A stretch of DNA of 64,000 nucleotides from Paenarthrobacter histidinolovorans (GTDB lineage Bacteria; Actinomycetota; Actinomycetes; Actinomycetales; Micrococcaceae), in NCBI RefSeq assembly GCF_014647595.1, contig NZ_BMPM01000001.1, positions 806,001-870,000 on the forward strand. The letters run 5' to 3'. The notes under the pieces were generated by a model, which had not been told where the DNA came from, did no database searches, and saw only the letters and a program-made list of their open reading frames with translations. Shown here piece by piece: positions 8,679 through 16,942 of this stretch (position 1 is its first letter; every line of letters begins with the position of its first letter). The translations under genes were made by a program, and so were the position numbers.

Positions 8679-8825
8679 AGCGAAACCCTAGCCGACCAGC
8701 GGATACAAAAGGTGAACAATTGATCCGGCCGGCCCTCGGTCGACACTGGTTCGCAACACTCAAGCGGACGGCTGATGTAACCTAGTAAGTAAGCTGACTA
8801 TTTGCGAAAGGCCGGGGGTGCCTGA

Positions 8826-9242
8826 ATGCCTGATATGGACCGTTGGCCAACCAGCCGGTTGCTGTCTACGGCGGCGAGGCTGGTGGAGCTGGCCTGGAAC
8901 GATAAGTTGCGCCCACTTGGCCTCACCTATCCGGCCGTGCTCACCCTCGACGCCGTTGCTTCCGGCGGTCCCATCACTCCCGGAAAGCTTGCCCAGAGCG
9001 TCCGCGTGCAAGCCCAGACCATGGGTCCACTCCTCAACAGGCTCGAAGCCAGGGGATTCATCCTCAAAGAACCCAACCGCTTCGACCGCCGCAGCCAACT
9101 GGTGTCAATCACCCCCTTGGGACTTGATCTGCTGGAACAGTCCCACGGCCAGGAAAACACCGTGCTCTCAACCATCAATTTGGACTCTCAAGGCCTCCGC
9201 GATGAACTCATGGCAATCGTGCGCGACACCAAAATCACCTAA
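8826..9242 (+). CDS. MarR-family transcriptional regulator
   Basis: 138 residues with a MarR winged helix-turn-helix: RLGLTYPAVLTLDAV-type lead helix, then GPITPGKLAQSVRVQAQTMG as the helix-turn-helix and LEARGFILKEPNRFDRRSQL as the wing. MarR dimers usually repress nearby genes and respond to small aromatic ligands. The upstream stretch 8779-8810 has AGTAAGTAAGCT, common in MarR promoter regions of this group, but no clean palindrome. ATG 8826 is used. The effector and targets are unknown. Confidence 0.85.
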   Translation: MPDMDRWPTSRLLSTAARLVELAWNDKLRPLGLTYPAVLTLDAVASGGPITPGKLAQSVRVQAQTMGPLLNRLEARGFILKEPNRFDRRSQLVSITPLGLDLLEQSHGQENTVLSTINLDSQGLRDELMAIVRDTKIT

Positions 9243-9397
9243 GGCTCTCAAACGCCCGCGTAGACGGACACCGGTAAATCAAGGCAGTATGGAGTTATCC
9301 GCTGATGAAGTCCGGCGTCCACACAGGAGAAAACTCTCCAAACCCCCGGGCCAGCGACTTTGTGGCGATGCCCGGGACCATCACAAAAAAGGGCATC

Positions 9398-9577
9398 ATG
9401 AGTGAACTTCGCATAGGCGACAACCTCCCAGTAGACCTCCTGAGTTTCAGGGCATCAGAGTGCCTGATATCAACAGGACCACCCGAGTCAGAAGACGTCT
9501 GTGTTCTGGATGCGGGACACACAGGCAACCATCTGGCTGCGGGTGCAGACATGGTGGTCAGGGCCGTCTGGAGCTAA
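9398..9577 (+). CDS. Small hypothetical protein, possible Cys/His metal motif
   Basis: 59 residues starting MSELRIGDNLPVDLL, with an AAAAAAGGG ribosome-site-like run just upstream of ATG 9398. The core CVLDAGHTGNHLAAG, with another Cys about 15 residues before it, resembles short actinobacterial proteins in which Cys and His (C..GHxGxH) may bind a metal. The frame is open further upstream to 9305, but those residues look non-native. It is followed by a perfect hairpin terminator, which supports a real transcript. Function unknown. Confidence 0.55.
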   Translation: MSELRIGDNLPVDLLSFRASECLISTGPPESEDVCVLDAGHTGNHLAAGADMVVRAVWS

Positions 9578-9592
9578 GTCCAACGACAAGAC

Positions 9593-9632
9593 GCCAAGGG
9601 GAGGCGACCCGTCCGGGTCGCCTCCCCTTGGC
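9593..9632. terminator. Bidirectional hairpin terminator
   Basis: Perfect 19-base inverted repeat (9593-9611 with 9614-9632) and a two-base centre, beginning GCCAAGGGGAGGCGACCCG. It lies between the small + strand gene and the convergent selO gene, so it can end both transcripts. An A/T-rich stretch follows on the + side. Confidence 0.85.
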
Positions 9633-9654
9633 ACTTAAAACTAGGTTCCTAAAA

Positions 9655-11118
9655 CTACGTTCCGCAGAACGTCCGGTACGGGCCGAAGCTCTCCGGCGCG
9701 GGATCCGCGAACCTGTCCAAGCCGGGACGTTCCACATAAGGGGAACTGAGCGCCTCCAGCAGCTCCGCCGTCGGGCCTATGTCCCCGTTTGTCGCAGCCG
9801 CGAGAGCCTCTTCCACCAGGTGGTTGCGCGGAATATAGACCGGGTTGACGCGGTCCATGGCGTCAGCATCCGGGTTCCGGGCACGCCACCGTTCCAGCCA
9901 GTCGTCAAAGGCCGGGAGGTCAAGAAGCACGCCGCGGACGGGTTCGGCATTACCGCGCGCCGCCTTGCCGAGGTTACGGAAGAACGACGTGTAATCGGCG
10001 CGGGCCTCCTGCACCAACTTAAGGAGGTCATCCACCAAAGGCGAGGCAACGGCGTCGTCCATTCCCTCCGGCAGCCCAAGCTTGGCTCGCATGCCGCCGA
10101 ACCATGCGGCGCTGTACTGCTGCCGGAACCCGCCGAGTGCTTCGACGGCGAGCGCCACCGCCTGCTCCTCATCATCGTGGATCAGGGGTGCCAGCGATTC
10201 GGCGAACCGGGCCAGGTTCCATTCGGCCACCACCGGCTGGTTGCGGTAGGCGTAGCGGCCCTGCTCGTCGATGGAGCTGTACACCGCGATGGGATCGAAC
10301 CCGTCCATGAAGGCGCATGGACCGTAGTCGATGGTTTCGCCGGACACCGTCATGTTGTCCGTGTTCATGACGCCGTGGACGAAGCCCACCAGCATCCACT
10401 GGGCCACAAGCCGCGCCTGGACCGCTATGACGCCCTTGAGCAGGGCGAGGTACGGGTTGTCTTCAGTGCTCGACGACGGGTGGTGGCGTTCGATTGCATG
10501 GTCGGCCAAGCGGCGCAACAGTTCGATGTCGTTGCTGGCCCTGGCGTACTGAAAGCTGCCCACCCGGATGTGGCTGCCCGCCACTCGGGTGAGGACCGCG
10601 CCCGGGAGGACCGTCTCGCGCTGAACCGATCGGCCCGTGGCAACCACTGCGAGGGACCTGGTGGTCGGAATGTGCAGGGCATGCATCGACTCGCTGACGA
10701 TGTACTCCCGCAGCATGGGGCCCACGGCGGCCCGACCATCACCGTTCCGCGCAAACGGCGTCCGGCCGGAGCCCTTCAAATGGATGTCACGGAACTTCCC
10801 GTCAGCGCCGGCGATCTCGCCCAAAAGGAGGGCACGCCCATCCCCGAGCCGCGGCGAATAAAAGCCGAACTGGTGCCCGGAATAGCCCTGCGCCACCGGG
10901 GTTGCATCCTCCGGCAGGGCGTTGCCAATCAGCAGCCGCACGCCCTCCGGGCTCCGAAGGAAACCAGGATCAAAGCCAAGTTCGACGGCGAGTGGTTCAT
11001 TAACCAGCAGAAGCCGCGGATCCGGGGCCTCCTCCGCCCGCCACGGAACAGCCAGCTCGGGGAACTCGCGGGCGAAGTGGCCCTCGAAGGCAATGGTGGA
11101 CGGGGCGATGTCACTCAT
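9655..11118 (-). CDS. selO: Protein adenylyltransferase SelO (YdiU family)
   Basis: 487-residue pseudokinase of the SelO family, which transfers AMP to hydroxyl side chains of target proteins. Diagnostic stretches are [19 protein letters not shown] near residue 79, [20 protein letters not shown] (nucleotide site), [40 protein letters not shown] (metal/catalytic Asp and Asn), and the family-typical end FCGT. In E. coli SelO acts in redox stress; that is family knowledge. ATG 11118 gives the normal N-terminus. It is a monocistronic unit that ends at the hairpin at 9593-9632. Confidence 0.95.
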   Translation of the reverse strand: MSDIAPSTIAFEGHFAREFPELAVPWRAEEAPDPRLLLVNEPLAVELGFDPGFLRSPEGVRLLIGNALPEDATPVAQGYSGHQFGFYSPRLGDGRALLLGEIAGADGKFRDIHLKGSGRTPFARNGDGRAAVGPMLREYIVSESMHALHIPTTRSLAVVATGRSVQRETVLPGAVLTRVAGSHIRVGSFQYARASNDIELLRRLADHAIERHHPSSSTEDNPYLALLKGVIAVQARLVAQWMLVGFVHGVMNTDNMTVSGETIDYGPCAFMDGFDPIAVYSSIDEQGRYAYRNQPVVAEWNLARFAESLAPLIHDDEEQAVALAVEALGGFRQQYSAAWFGGMRAKLGLPEGMDDAVASPLVDDLLKLVQEARADYTSFFRNLGKAARGNAEPVRGVLLDLPAFDDWLERWRARNPDADAMDRVNPVYIPRNHLVEEALAAATNGDIGPTAELLEALSSPYVERPGLDRFADPAPESFGPYRTFCGT

Positions 11119-11234
11119 TAATCAAGGATAGGGCGGTTACCGGCAAACGTGACAACGGTGCTGGGGCACCAATTACAGGAGTCAACGTCCCACCGGGTTA
11201 TCCTTCAAGCCGGATACCAAGAAATGAGAGACAA

Positions 11235-11486
11235 ATGACGACTGTTACCGACACCACTGACATTGAGTTTCAAAGAAGACTCGGGCGAACCTACAAAAGG
11301 ACCTCCATCATCATGGGCGTCATTGGGATGTTCATCCTCGGAATTCCCTTGGGCATCGCTGCCTTCATTTATGCCCGCAAAGCCGAGACCCAAGGCGTCA
11401 AAGCCACTGCCGGGATCGTGTTGGCGGTCATGGATATCGTCTTGGCGATTTTGGTGCTGGTAGTGATGCGGCCGTTCAACATCTAG
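11235..11486 (+). CDS. Small membrane protein, DUF4190-like
   Basis: 83 residues with two hydrophobic helices (about 25-45, IIMGVIGMFILGIPLGIAAF, and 57-77, GIVLAVMDIVLAILVLVVM) joined by a polar loop IYARKAETQGVK. This two-helix hairpin layout is common to DUF4190-type small proteins. GAGA precedes the ATG at a usual distance. The next small membrane-protein gene begins 45 bases later and may be co-transcribed. Role unknown. Confidence 0.65.
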   Translation: MTTVTDTTDIEFQRRLGRTYKRTSIIMGVIGMFILGIPLGIAAFIYARKAETQGVKATAGIVLAVMDIVLAILVLVVMRPFNI

Positions 11487-11531
11487 TCATCGGTTGGTCC
11501 GAGGGCTGACGCGTCACAGGAAGATCGAGAT

Positions 11532-11759
11532 ATGAAGAAGCCCTTGTTTGTGGTGCTCTTTACGGCTGGAGTTTGCGTTGCCGCAGTGCCGACCGCGTGG
11601 TTGGTGCTCTCGGCTCTGGGCAAGGGAAGTCCCGGTCTGGTCGCGTTGACTGTGACTGCCGTGATTGGGATTGGTGGAGGTGCCCTCATCGGTGCCAGAG
11701 TCTGGGAGGATCGGCAGGTTTTGCGACAGCGCGCGGCGCAGGAGAACCAAGAAGACTAG
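11532..11759 (+). CDS. Small two-helix membrane protein
   Basis: 75 residues: MKKPL start, first helix about 5-27 (FVVLFTAGVCVAAVPTAWLV), second helix about 36-57 (LVALTVTAVIGIGGGALIGA), then a charged tail RVWEDRQVLRQRAAQENQED. It could be taken for a signal peptide plus anchor. There is no family recognition. It follows another small membrane gene and may share its transcript. Confidence 0.55.
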   Translation: MKKPLFVVLFTAGVCVAAVPTAWLVLSALGKGSPGLVALTVTAVIGIGGGALIGARVWEDRQVLRQRAAQENQED

Positions 11760-11807
11760 GACCCGCGATCTCCGAGCGATTTACCGGCTTGAGCAAGCCG
11801 AGCTCCG

Positions 11808-11918
11808 TCAGGCAACAAATGCAGGTGGATTATTGGTATATACGAGGCTGACGCCGTCGATTTCCGGCCTCCACAGCAGTGCCTGCTTTTGTCCGTCGGC
11901 GATGATGCTTAGCTCCAC
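11808..11918 (-). pseudogene. Possible short coding remnant
   Basis: A 36-codon minus-strand frame (GTG 11918 to TGA) reads VELSIIADGQKQALLWRPEI and then DGVSLVYTNNP. Composition and codon use look protein-like, but no family or ribosome site is evident. It lies 44 bases downstream of the lipoprotein gene at 11963-12394 and could be a leftover C-terminus or a chance frame. Confidence 0.25.
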
Positions 11919-11962
11919 GGTGTCATTCGGTCACGGCGCCGCGTACCCAAGGAAGATACTCA

Positions 11963-12394
11963 TCATTCTTTCCCGCCAATGGTGACCTGCTCGTCGACCC
12001 GCTCCGTGAACGGTGGCCTGTCCGGACAGGCCACCGATGACATGATCGGCCCTTCGGGTTTTGCCGTGTATCGCACACACGCGTTGACAGTTCGCTGCTC
12101 AGCCCACCAACCCCCACTGGTGGTTAGGTGTTCGCGGAAGTACCGGTCGGCGTAGAAGTCGCCGTCGGCCTCCCAGCCGAACGAGTAAGTGACATTGCTT
12201 CCCTGCAACTTTGAGCGCACGCCGTCTCTATCGGACATATCCGTGGCCGCGGTAAACCCCTTGAACCAGTCCATGCCCTCTGCAGCGCGGTCCCGGATGG
12301 CGCTTCGTCCCAGTTCCTCGATGCGAGGCCGGGCACATGAAGACAAGGCCAACAGGATGACCATTGCGCAGCAAAGCGTCCAGCCACGTCTCAT
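11963..12394 (-). CDS. Hypothetical lipoprotein
   Basis: 143 residues with a short signal peptide (MRRGWTLCCAMVILLALSSC) ending in the lipobox LSSC, so Cys20 would be lipidated and the protein anchored outside the membrane. The mature part has FKGFTAATDMSDRDGVRSKL and two further Cys (NACVRY, SVACPDRPP) that may form a disulfide. Family unknown. It is divergent from the gene at 12452, which encodes a protein of similar size and style; the pair may be ancient relatives. Confidence 0.7.
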   Translation of the reverse strand: MRRGWTLCCAMVILLALSSCARPRIEELGRSAIRDRAAEGMDWFKGFTAATDMSDRDGVRSKLQGSNVTYSFGWEADGDFYADRYFREHLTTSGGWWAEQRTVNACVRYTAKPEGPIMSSVACPDRPPFTERVDEQVTIGGKE

Positions 12395-12451
12395 TCATTC
12401 CCCCAAAACTTATGAAACCCCAGCCTAACCCTGGTCGAGCACCAGCGGACG

Positions 12452-12910
12452 GTGACGCTACCGTCGTCGTACATTGCCGCCGTCGAACGTTTCCGCACTC
12501 ATGCCGGCATCACGGCGTGCACAGGGCAACAAAAGCCCACCTCTGACCTCCACTCTTTCAACTCCATCGACGAAGCGTTCGCGGCCGTGGATGACGTCCT
12601 GGATTGCGATGCCCAGCCCGTCGGCGATCCGATCGTTCCCATGGGCGACGGCGGGAAATTGGTGACGGCCCAGCGACTTTGCTCGCAGCACGTGCAGGTG
12701 GACCTCTACCCGGACCCGGAAAGCGTGGAGACGAGTTACAGGATTCTGGCCGATTCCCGGCAAGGTGATATCAACGTTGTGCGCGGCAGGAACTGGATGG
12801 TTGTGGACTTCAGCGCCGTCGCGTCCGGGAATCCGTCAACGAAGAACATCGAGCGCCTGACCACGAAACTGAAGAGCGAATACTCCGCTGTTGGGGCAGT
12901 TCCGATGTAG
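12452..12910 (+). CDS. Hypothetical protein, probably an exported lipoprotein with a damaged or misread N-terminus
   Basis: 152 residues from GTG 12452. The C-terminal 120 residues look like an intact globular domain (FNSIDEAFAAVDDVLDCDAQ, then LCSQHVQVDLYPDPES and RNWMVVDFSA). The N-terminus contains ITACTGQQ, which resembles a lipobox, but the residues before it (FRTHAG) are not hydrophobic. The other frames over 12470-12515 contain pieces (RRRTF, VSALMPA) of what could be a signal peptide. I infer a possible frameshift or degraded leader; the true start is uncertain. Confidence 0.5.
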   Translation: MTLPSSYIAAVERFRTHAGITACTGQQKPTSDLHSFNSIDEAFAAVDDVLDCDAQPVGDPIVPMGDGGKLVTAQRLCSQHVQVDLYPDPESVETSYRILADSRQGDINVVRGRNWMVVDFSAVASGNPSTKNIERLTTKLKSEYSAVGAVPM

Positions 12911-12927
12911 GCCCGGCGCCTTCGACT

Positions 12928-13432
12928 TCAGGGCGCTCCATCGGCGGAGATTCCGCTCCACACCGAGGCCGCCCCGGAATGACCGGTCACCACCGACTCG
13001 TAGATCAGGAACAGGGCGGCGGCAACCCCAAGAATGGATGTGGCCGGCACGAGCCACGGTGTTGCCAGTGCCCGATTGAGTCCTTCGAGCGTATTCCAGC
13101 GGCTCAACACGGACGGGAAGGCAGCGAGAACCTGCAATATGACCGCCACCAGGAAAAGCACTGTCACGAACCTGAAGAAGCTGCCCTGTGCTGCGTGCTC
13201 CCTGATGAGATCCGATACAGGTTTTGCTTTCTCCAGCTGTTCGCCCGCTTCTGCGGTCAAGACCGCCAACGGCACCAGAATCACCGCAAGGACGCTTAGG
13301 GGCCACGCCAGATAGGTCCCTGCTGCGACGCCAAAGCGCGAAGATCACTGCCATCAAGCCCGCCAGGGGCGCAAGGACCACCACGCCGTGTACCAAGAGG
13401 ATGTGGGCCGGGAGGCCGCCTATGGTAACCAT
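12928..13432 (-). pseudogene. DUF2231 membrane protein gene, frameshifted
   Basis: The first part (ATG 13432, MVTIGGLPAHILLVHGVVVL, then LAPLAGLMAVIFALWRRSR) and the second part (TYLAWPLSVLAVILVPLAV, on through EHAAQGSFFRFVTVLFLVAV, to ISADGAP and stop at 12928) make one DUF2231 protein of about 167 residues with four membrane segments. They are in different frames. The break is at the CCC run 13318-13320, where one extra base accounts for the shift; the total of 505 bases is 3n+1. It follows the CstR-like gene by 21 bases in the same direction. It is either a true frameshift or a homopolymer sequencing error. Confidence 0.8.
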
Positions 13433-13453
13433 TCAGGGTTTCCTTGGGTCGGA

Positions 13454-13735
<282 letters not shown>

Positions 13736-13749
13736 CTATCCCCAGCAGT

Positions 13750-13807
13750 ATACCCCCACGGGTGTTTTGACTACCCCGGGGGGTATCTGTAATACTCGGC
13801 GGGGTAT
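13750..13807. promoter_or_regulatory. Cluster of CsoR/CstR-type operators in a divergent promoter region
   Basis: Three GC-centred inverted repeats: ATACCCCCACGGGTGT (13750-13765, degenerate), TACCCC-GG-GGGGTA (13772-13785, perfect half-sites) and ATACTCGGCGGGGTAT (13792-13807, one weak half). They sit between the divergent cstR-like and rhodanese genes, 27 bases upstream of the rhodanese ATG. CsoR-family operators have this A/T-TACCCC-GGGGTA form. The same motif recurs at 15419-15434. Confidence 0.75.
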
Positions 13808-13834
13808 TTTACCGAGTTCCTTGAGAGGCCACAT

Positions 13835-14443
13835 ATGACATCCCCCAGCAAGGCACCAGCACTCGCTCCTGAAATACTGAAGACCTGGCTCCAGGAGCAC
13901 CAGAACCTCATGGTGATCGACGTGCGCTCAGCTGCTGAATTCGACTCCCTGCACATCCGTGGCTCATATAACGTGCCGCTGCCGCTGTTGTCCGAGCACA
14001 CGGATGAGCTGGCGGCCCGACTCAGTTCACGCGTGATTTTGGTCTGCCAGTCCGGAGTGCGGGCCGAGCAAGCCCGCCAGCGCATGGCATCTGTGGGCCT
14101 GGACTCAGCCCATGTCCTCACCGGCGGAGTTCCCGCCTTCGCTGCAGCAGGCGGCGATGTCGTCAAAGGAAAGGACCGCTGGGACCTTGAACGCCAAGTC
14201 CGCCTGGCCGCAGGCTCCTTGGTGATACTCGGCCTCGCCGGAGGCAGGCTGCTCTCCCCCAAGGTGCGAATGCTGTCGGGCGCCATTGGAGCCGGACTGA
14301 CGTTCTCGGCCACCACCAACACTTGCGCCATGGGCAAGGCCCTCGCCGCCATGCCCTGGAACAAGGCCGCCGAGGAACCCAGCCGCGAAAGCGCCATCTT
14401 GCGGCTTCCCGTGCAGCAGCCCCACGAGGACGCCGCGGCATGA
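13835..14443 (+). CDS. Rhodanese-DUF2892 fusion protein (YgaP-like)
   Basis: 202 residues. The N-terminal rhodanese domain (about 10-115) has the CxxGxRA loop VCQSGVRAEQARQR with catalytic C71 and the DVRSAAEF signature. The C-terminal part has the DUF2892 pattern WDLERQVRLAAGSLVILGLA, a second hydrophobic stretch, and ATTNTCAMGKALAAMPWN, as in membrane-anchored rhodaneses. It probably moves sulfane sulfur from persulfides to acceptors at the membrane, feeding or relieving the persulfide dioxygenase downstream. The ATGA stop/start overlap with the TauE gene shows an operon. Control by the CstR-like protein is inferred from operators just upstream. Confidence 0.9.
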   Translation: MTSPSKAPALAPEILKTWLQEHQNLMVIDVRSAAEFDSLHIRGSYNVPLPLLSEHTDELAARLSSRVILVCQSGVRAEQARQRMASVGLDSAHVLTGGVPAFAAAGGDVVKGKDRWDLERQVRLAAGSLVILGLAGGRLLSPKVRMLSGAIGAGLTFSATTNTCAMGKALAAMPWNKAAEEPSRESAILRLPVQQPHEDAAA

Positions 14444-15197
14444 TTCCCGCCCTGGGCCTTGGGCTGTTCGTCGGAATAATACTGGGCGTGGTGGGCGGTG
14501 GCGGATCCATCATCGCCGTCCCGGCTTTGGTATATGGCGTAGGCATGAACCCGGCCCAGGCCATTCCCACCTCGCTCCTGGTGGTAGGAATTTCGTCACT
14601 CACGGCCCTACTCCCACGGATTCGCGAGGGCCTCAATTGGCCCGTGATAGCCCTGGTGGGAGGTGCGGGCATTCCGGCAGCCTGGGCCGGGGCGGCGGTT
14701 GGCAAACTATTGGATCCAAACATGCTCATGCTGGCATTTGCGGTGATCATGGTGGCTGCGGGCATCCGAATGCTCATGAAGACCCGCGAAATCGAAGGTT
14801 CCTGCAGCACTGGACCGAGCAGGGTGCTAAGAGCATGCGCCCCCAAAGCCGTAGGAGTGGGGCTGCTTGTCGGATTCCTCACCGGGTTGCTCGGCGTGGG
14901 AGGCGGATTCCTCATCACCCCGCACTGACCATCTTCCTGGGCCTGCGCATGAAGCAGGCCGTCGGGACCTCGTTGGCGATCATCGTCATCAATTCCGCCG
15001 CCGGCTTCAGCGCCCACGCCACCGGCTACACCATCCACTGGGCCACCACCGCGGCCTTCGCGGTCCCGGCCATTGTGGGTTCGGTCGTCGCGGCCCGGTT
15101 GGCCCGCCGATTGCATGACAAACACATCCGCATCTCATTCGCGGTACTGATCTTCGCCGTCGCGGCCTGGGTCACCGCCGGAACCATTACCGCATAA
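14440..15197 (+). pseudogene. TauE/SafE-family sulfite/organosulfonate exporter, frameshifted
   Basis: Starts MIPALGLGLFVGIILGVVGG with the TauE/SafE repeat G-GGGS-PAL. The frame runs into a TGA at 14926-14928 after GVGGGFLITPH. Restoring one G after 14922 gives ITPALTIFLGLRMKQAVG and continues through eight membrane segments to VTAGTITA at 15197, about 252 residues in total, the normal size. It overlaps the rhodanese stop by ATGA. In intact CstR operons a TauE protein exports sulfite made by the persulfide dioxygenase, so its loss could matter. A single-base sequencing error in a CCCCG context cannot be excluded. Confidence 0.85.
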
Positions 15198-15222
15198 GCC
15201 TCGCAACCTGAAGGAGAATCCC

Positions 15223-15378
15223 ATGGCTGAAATCACCGTGACAGAAACCAACCAGCGCCGCAGCGCCGGCGTCGCCGATGTCCTGAAATGCGCGGGATTC
15301 AGGGCCGACACCGTGACTGGCGGCATGACCGCCTGAACTCAAGCGGGACTTCCCACTATTTTGCCCGAGGACCGACCC
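15223..15378 (+). pseudogene. Rhodanese remnant with internal deletion and a Trp-to-stop change
   Basis: A good ribosome site (GAAGGAG) precedes ATG 15223. The frame reads MAEITVTET, typical for the first strand of single-domain rhodaneses, then jumps to RRSAGVADVLKCAGF and TVTGGMTA, which are the last helix and strand of the same fold. About 60 residues with the catalytic Cys are missing. The TGA at 15334-15336 sits where rhodaneses have Trp (GGMTAW), and the frame continues TQAGLPTILPEDRP. This is a gene scar, though the 37-codon frame could still be translated. Confidence 0.7.
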
Positions 15379-15418
15379 ATATTCAGCACCAGGTCCAGCC
15401 ACGAACACACCTTGCGTA

Positions 15419-15434
15419 ATACCCCCAGGGGTAT
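15419..15434. promoter_or_regulatory. CstR-type operator before the persulfide dioxygenase gene
   Basis: ATACCCC-CA-GGGGTAT is a perfect palindrome 46 bases upstream of ATG 15481. It matches the half-sites at 13750-13807, which suggests the dioxygenase has its own promoter under the same repressor rather than relying only on read-through from the rhodanese operon. Confidence 0.75.
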
Positions 15435-15480
15435 AAAAAATAATCCCAGACAAACCCTCCATCAAAAGGAGAGCACCCAG

Positions 15481-16881
15481 ATGCTCATCGAGCGCATTTA
15501 CGACGAAGACCTCGCCCAAGCCAGCTACCTGATCGGATGCCAAGCCAACGGCACAGCCGTTGTCGTCGACGGCCGCCGCGACATCGCGGTTTACCTGGAG
15601 CTGGCGGCGAAGAACGGCATGAAGATCACCGCCGTCACCGAAACGCACATCCACGCCGACTACCTGTCCGGCACCCGCGAGCTGGCCGCGGCCACCGGCG
15701 CGACGATCTACGTCTCCGGCGAGGGCGGCCCGGAGTGGCAGTACGAATTCGACGGCGAACGGCTGTACGACGGCGATGAGATCACAGTGGGCAACATCAG
15801 CCTTCAAGCCGTCCACACCCCCGGGCACACGCCGGAACACCTGTCCTTCCTGGTTACCGACGGCGCATTCAGCGGCCAGCCCGGCTACCTCCTCTCCGGT
15901 GACTTCGTCTTCTCTGGCGACCTGGGAAGGCCGGACCTGCTGGACGAGGCAGCCGGTGGCGTGGACACCCGCTTCGAGGGTGCCAAGCAGCTCTTCTCCA
16001 GCCTGCGGGACAAATTCCTCACCCTTCCCGATTATGTCCAGGTCCACCCCGCCCATGGGGCCGGAAGTGCGTGCGGCAAGGCCCTCGGGGCGATCCCGTC
16101 CTCCACAGTCGGCTATGAACGGCTTTACGCCTGGTGGGGACCCTACCTCGCCGCCAACGACGAGCAGGGTTTCATCGACGAACTCCTCCATGGACAGCCT
16201 GACGCGCACGCCTACTTCGGACGGATGAAACGGGAAAACCGCGAAGGCCCTGCCGTGTTGGGTGAGCGGACGCCGCTGCCTGAACTCGCGACCGAAACTG
16301 TTGCCGCGGGACTGGAGGCGGACAGCCTGACCTTCATCGACACCCGTTCCAACAGCGAAGTCCATCACGGCACCGTAGCCCGGTCGCTGAACGTTCCCGC
16401 CGGGAAATCCGTGGCCAGCTACAGCGCATGGGTGGTCAACCCGGAGACCGATAAGAACCCTCTGGTCCTCTTGGCCCACGACCAGGAACAGGCGCAGGAT
16501 ATGTCGGACCACCTGGTCCGGGTTGGCATCGATAACGTCGCCGGCTACGTCACCAGCATCACAGGGCTCCCCACGACCATCCCCAAACTCGTCCAGCCGG
16601 AGGAACTCGAAGGTTTCAACGCCGCAATGGTGCTGGACATCCGGAACAAAACCGAGCATGCCGCCGGTCATGTCCAGGGCTCATATCAGCTCAGCGGCGG
16701 CCGACTCATGTGGCACTTGGACGAATTGCCCGCCAACGGCACGATCGTCACCTACTGCCAGTCCGGCGTCCGGAACTCGGTGTCCGCCAGCGCCCTGCGC
16801 CGGGCCGGGTACGACGTCGTCGAACTTGACGGCAGCTACGCCGGTTGGAAGTCCTGGAAGAACAACGTCCCGGCAGCCTAA
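15481..16881 (+). CDS. cstB: Persulfide dioxygenase-rhodanese fusion (CstB-like)
   Basis: 466 residues. The N-terminal metallo-beta-lactamase domain (about 1-240) has THIHADYLSG (H56, H58, D60), VHTPGHTPEH and a later metal-ligand region typical of non-haem iron persulfide dioxygenases. Next come a middle rhodanese-like domain without an evident active Cys (about 265-355), then a C-terminal rhodanese with TYCQSGVRNSVSASALRRAG (C426). This three-part layout matches CstB, which turns low-molecular-weight persulfides into thiosulfate and sulfite. AAAAGGAGAG precedes ATG 15481; in-frame sequence upstream contains the operator and is non-coding. A hairpin follows the stop. Confidence 0.93.
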   Translation: MLIERIYDEDLAQASYLIGCQANGTAVVVDGRRDIAVYLELAAKNGMKITAVTETHIHADYLSGTRELAAATGATIYVSGEGGPEWQYEFDGERLYDGDEITVGNISLQAVHTPGHTPEHLSFLVTDGAFSGQPGYLLSGDFVFSGDLGRPDLLDEAAGGVDTRFEGAKQLFSSLRDKFLTLPDYVQVHPAHGAGSACGKALGAIPSSTVGYERLYAWWGPYLAANDEQGFIDELLHGQPDAHAYFGRMKRENREGPAVLGERTPLPELATETVAAGLEADSLTFIDTRSNSEVHHGTVARSLNVPAGKSVASYSAWVVNPETDKNPLVLLAHDQEQAQDMSDHLVRVGIDNVAGYVTSITGLPTTIPKLVQPEELEGFNAAMVLDIRNKTEHAAGHVQGSYQLSGGRLMWHLDELPANGTIVTYCQSGVRNSVSASALRRAGYDVVELDGSYAGWKSWKNNVPAA

Positions 16882-16903
16882 CCGGGATCTCACTCCAAAG
16901 ACC

Positions 16904-16935
16904 GCCCGGGCACGTTTCCCCCAGCGTGCCCGGGC
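16904..16935. terminator. Hairpin terminator between convergent genes
   Basis: GCCCGGGCACG (16904-16914) pairs perfectly with CGTGCCCGGGC (16925-16935) around a 10-base loop. It lies between the dioxygenase stop and the stop of the convergent transporter gene, and may serve both. Confidence 0.75.
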
Positions 16936-16942
16936 TCCTGTA

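Noticed and set aside
9460..11121. 553-codon plus-strand frame over selO
   Set aside because: Antisense shadow of SelO. The minus-strand protein has all SelO motifs; this frame is Arg/Gly-rich with no motif.
15187..16671. 494-codon minus-strand frame over the persulfide dioxygenase
   Set aside because: Shadow of an established gene; composition is unusual and it has no upstream signals.
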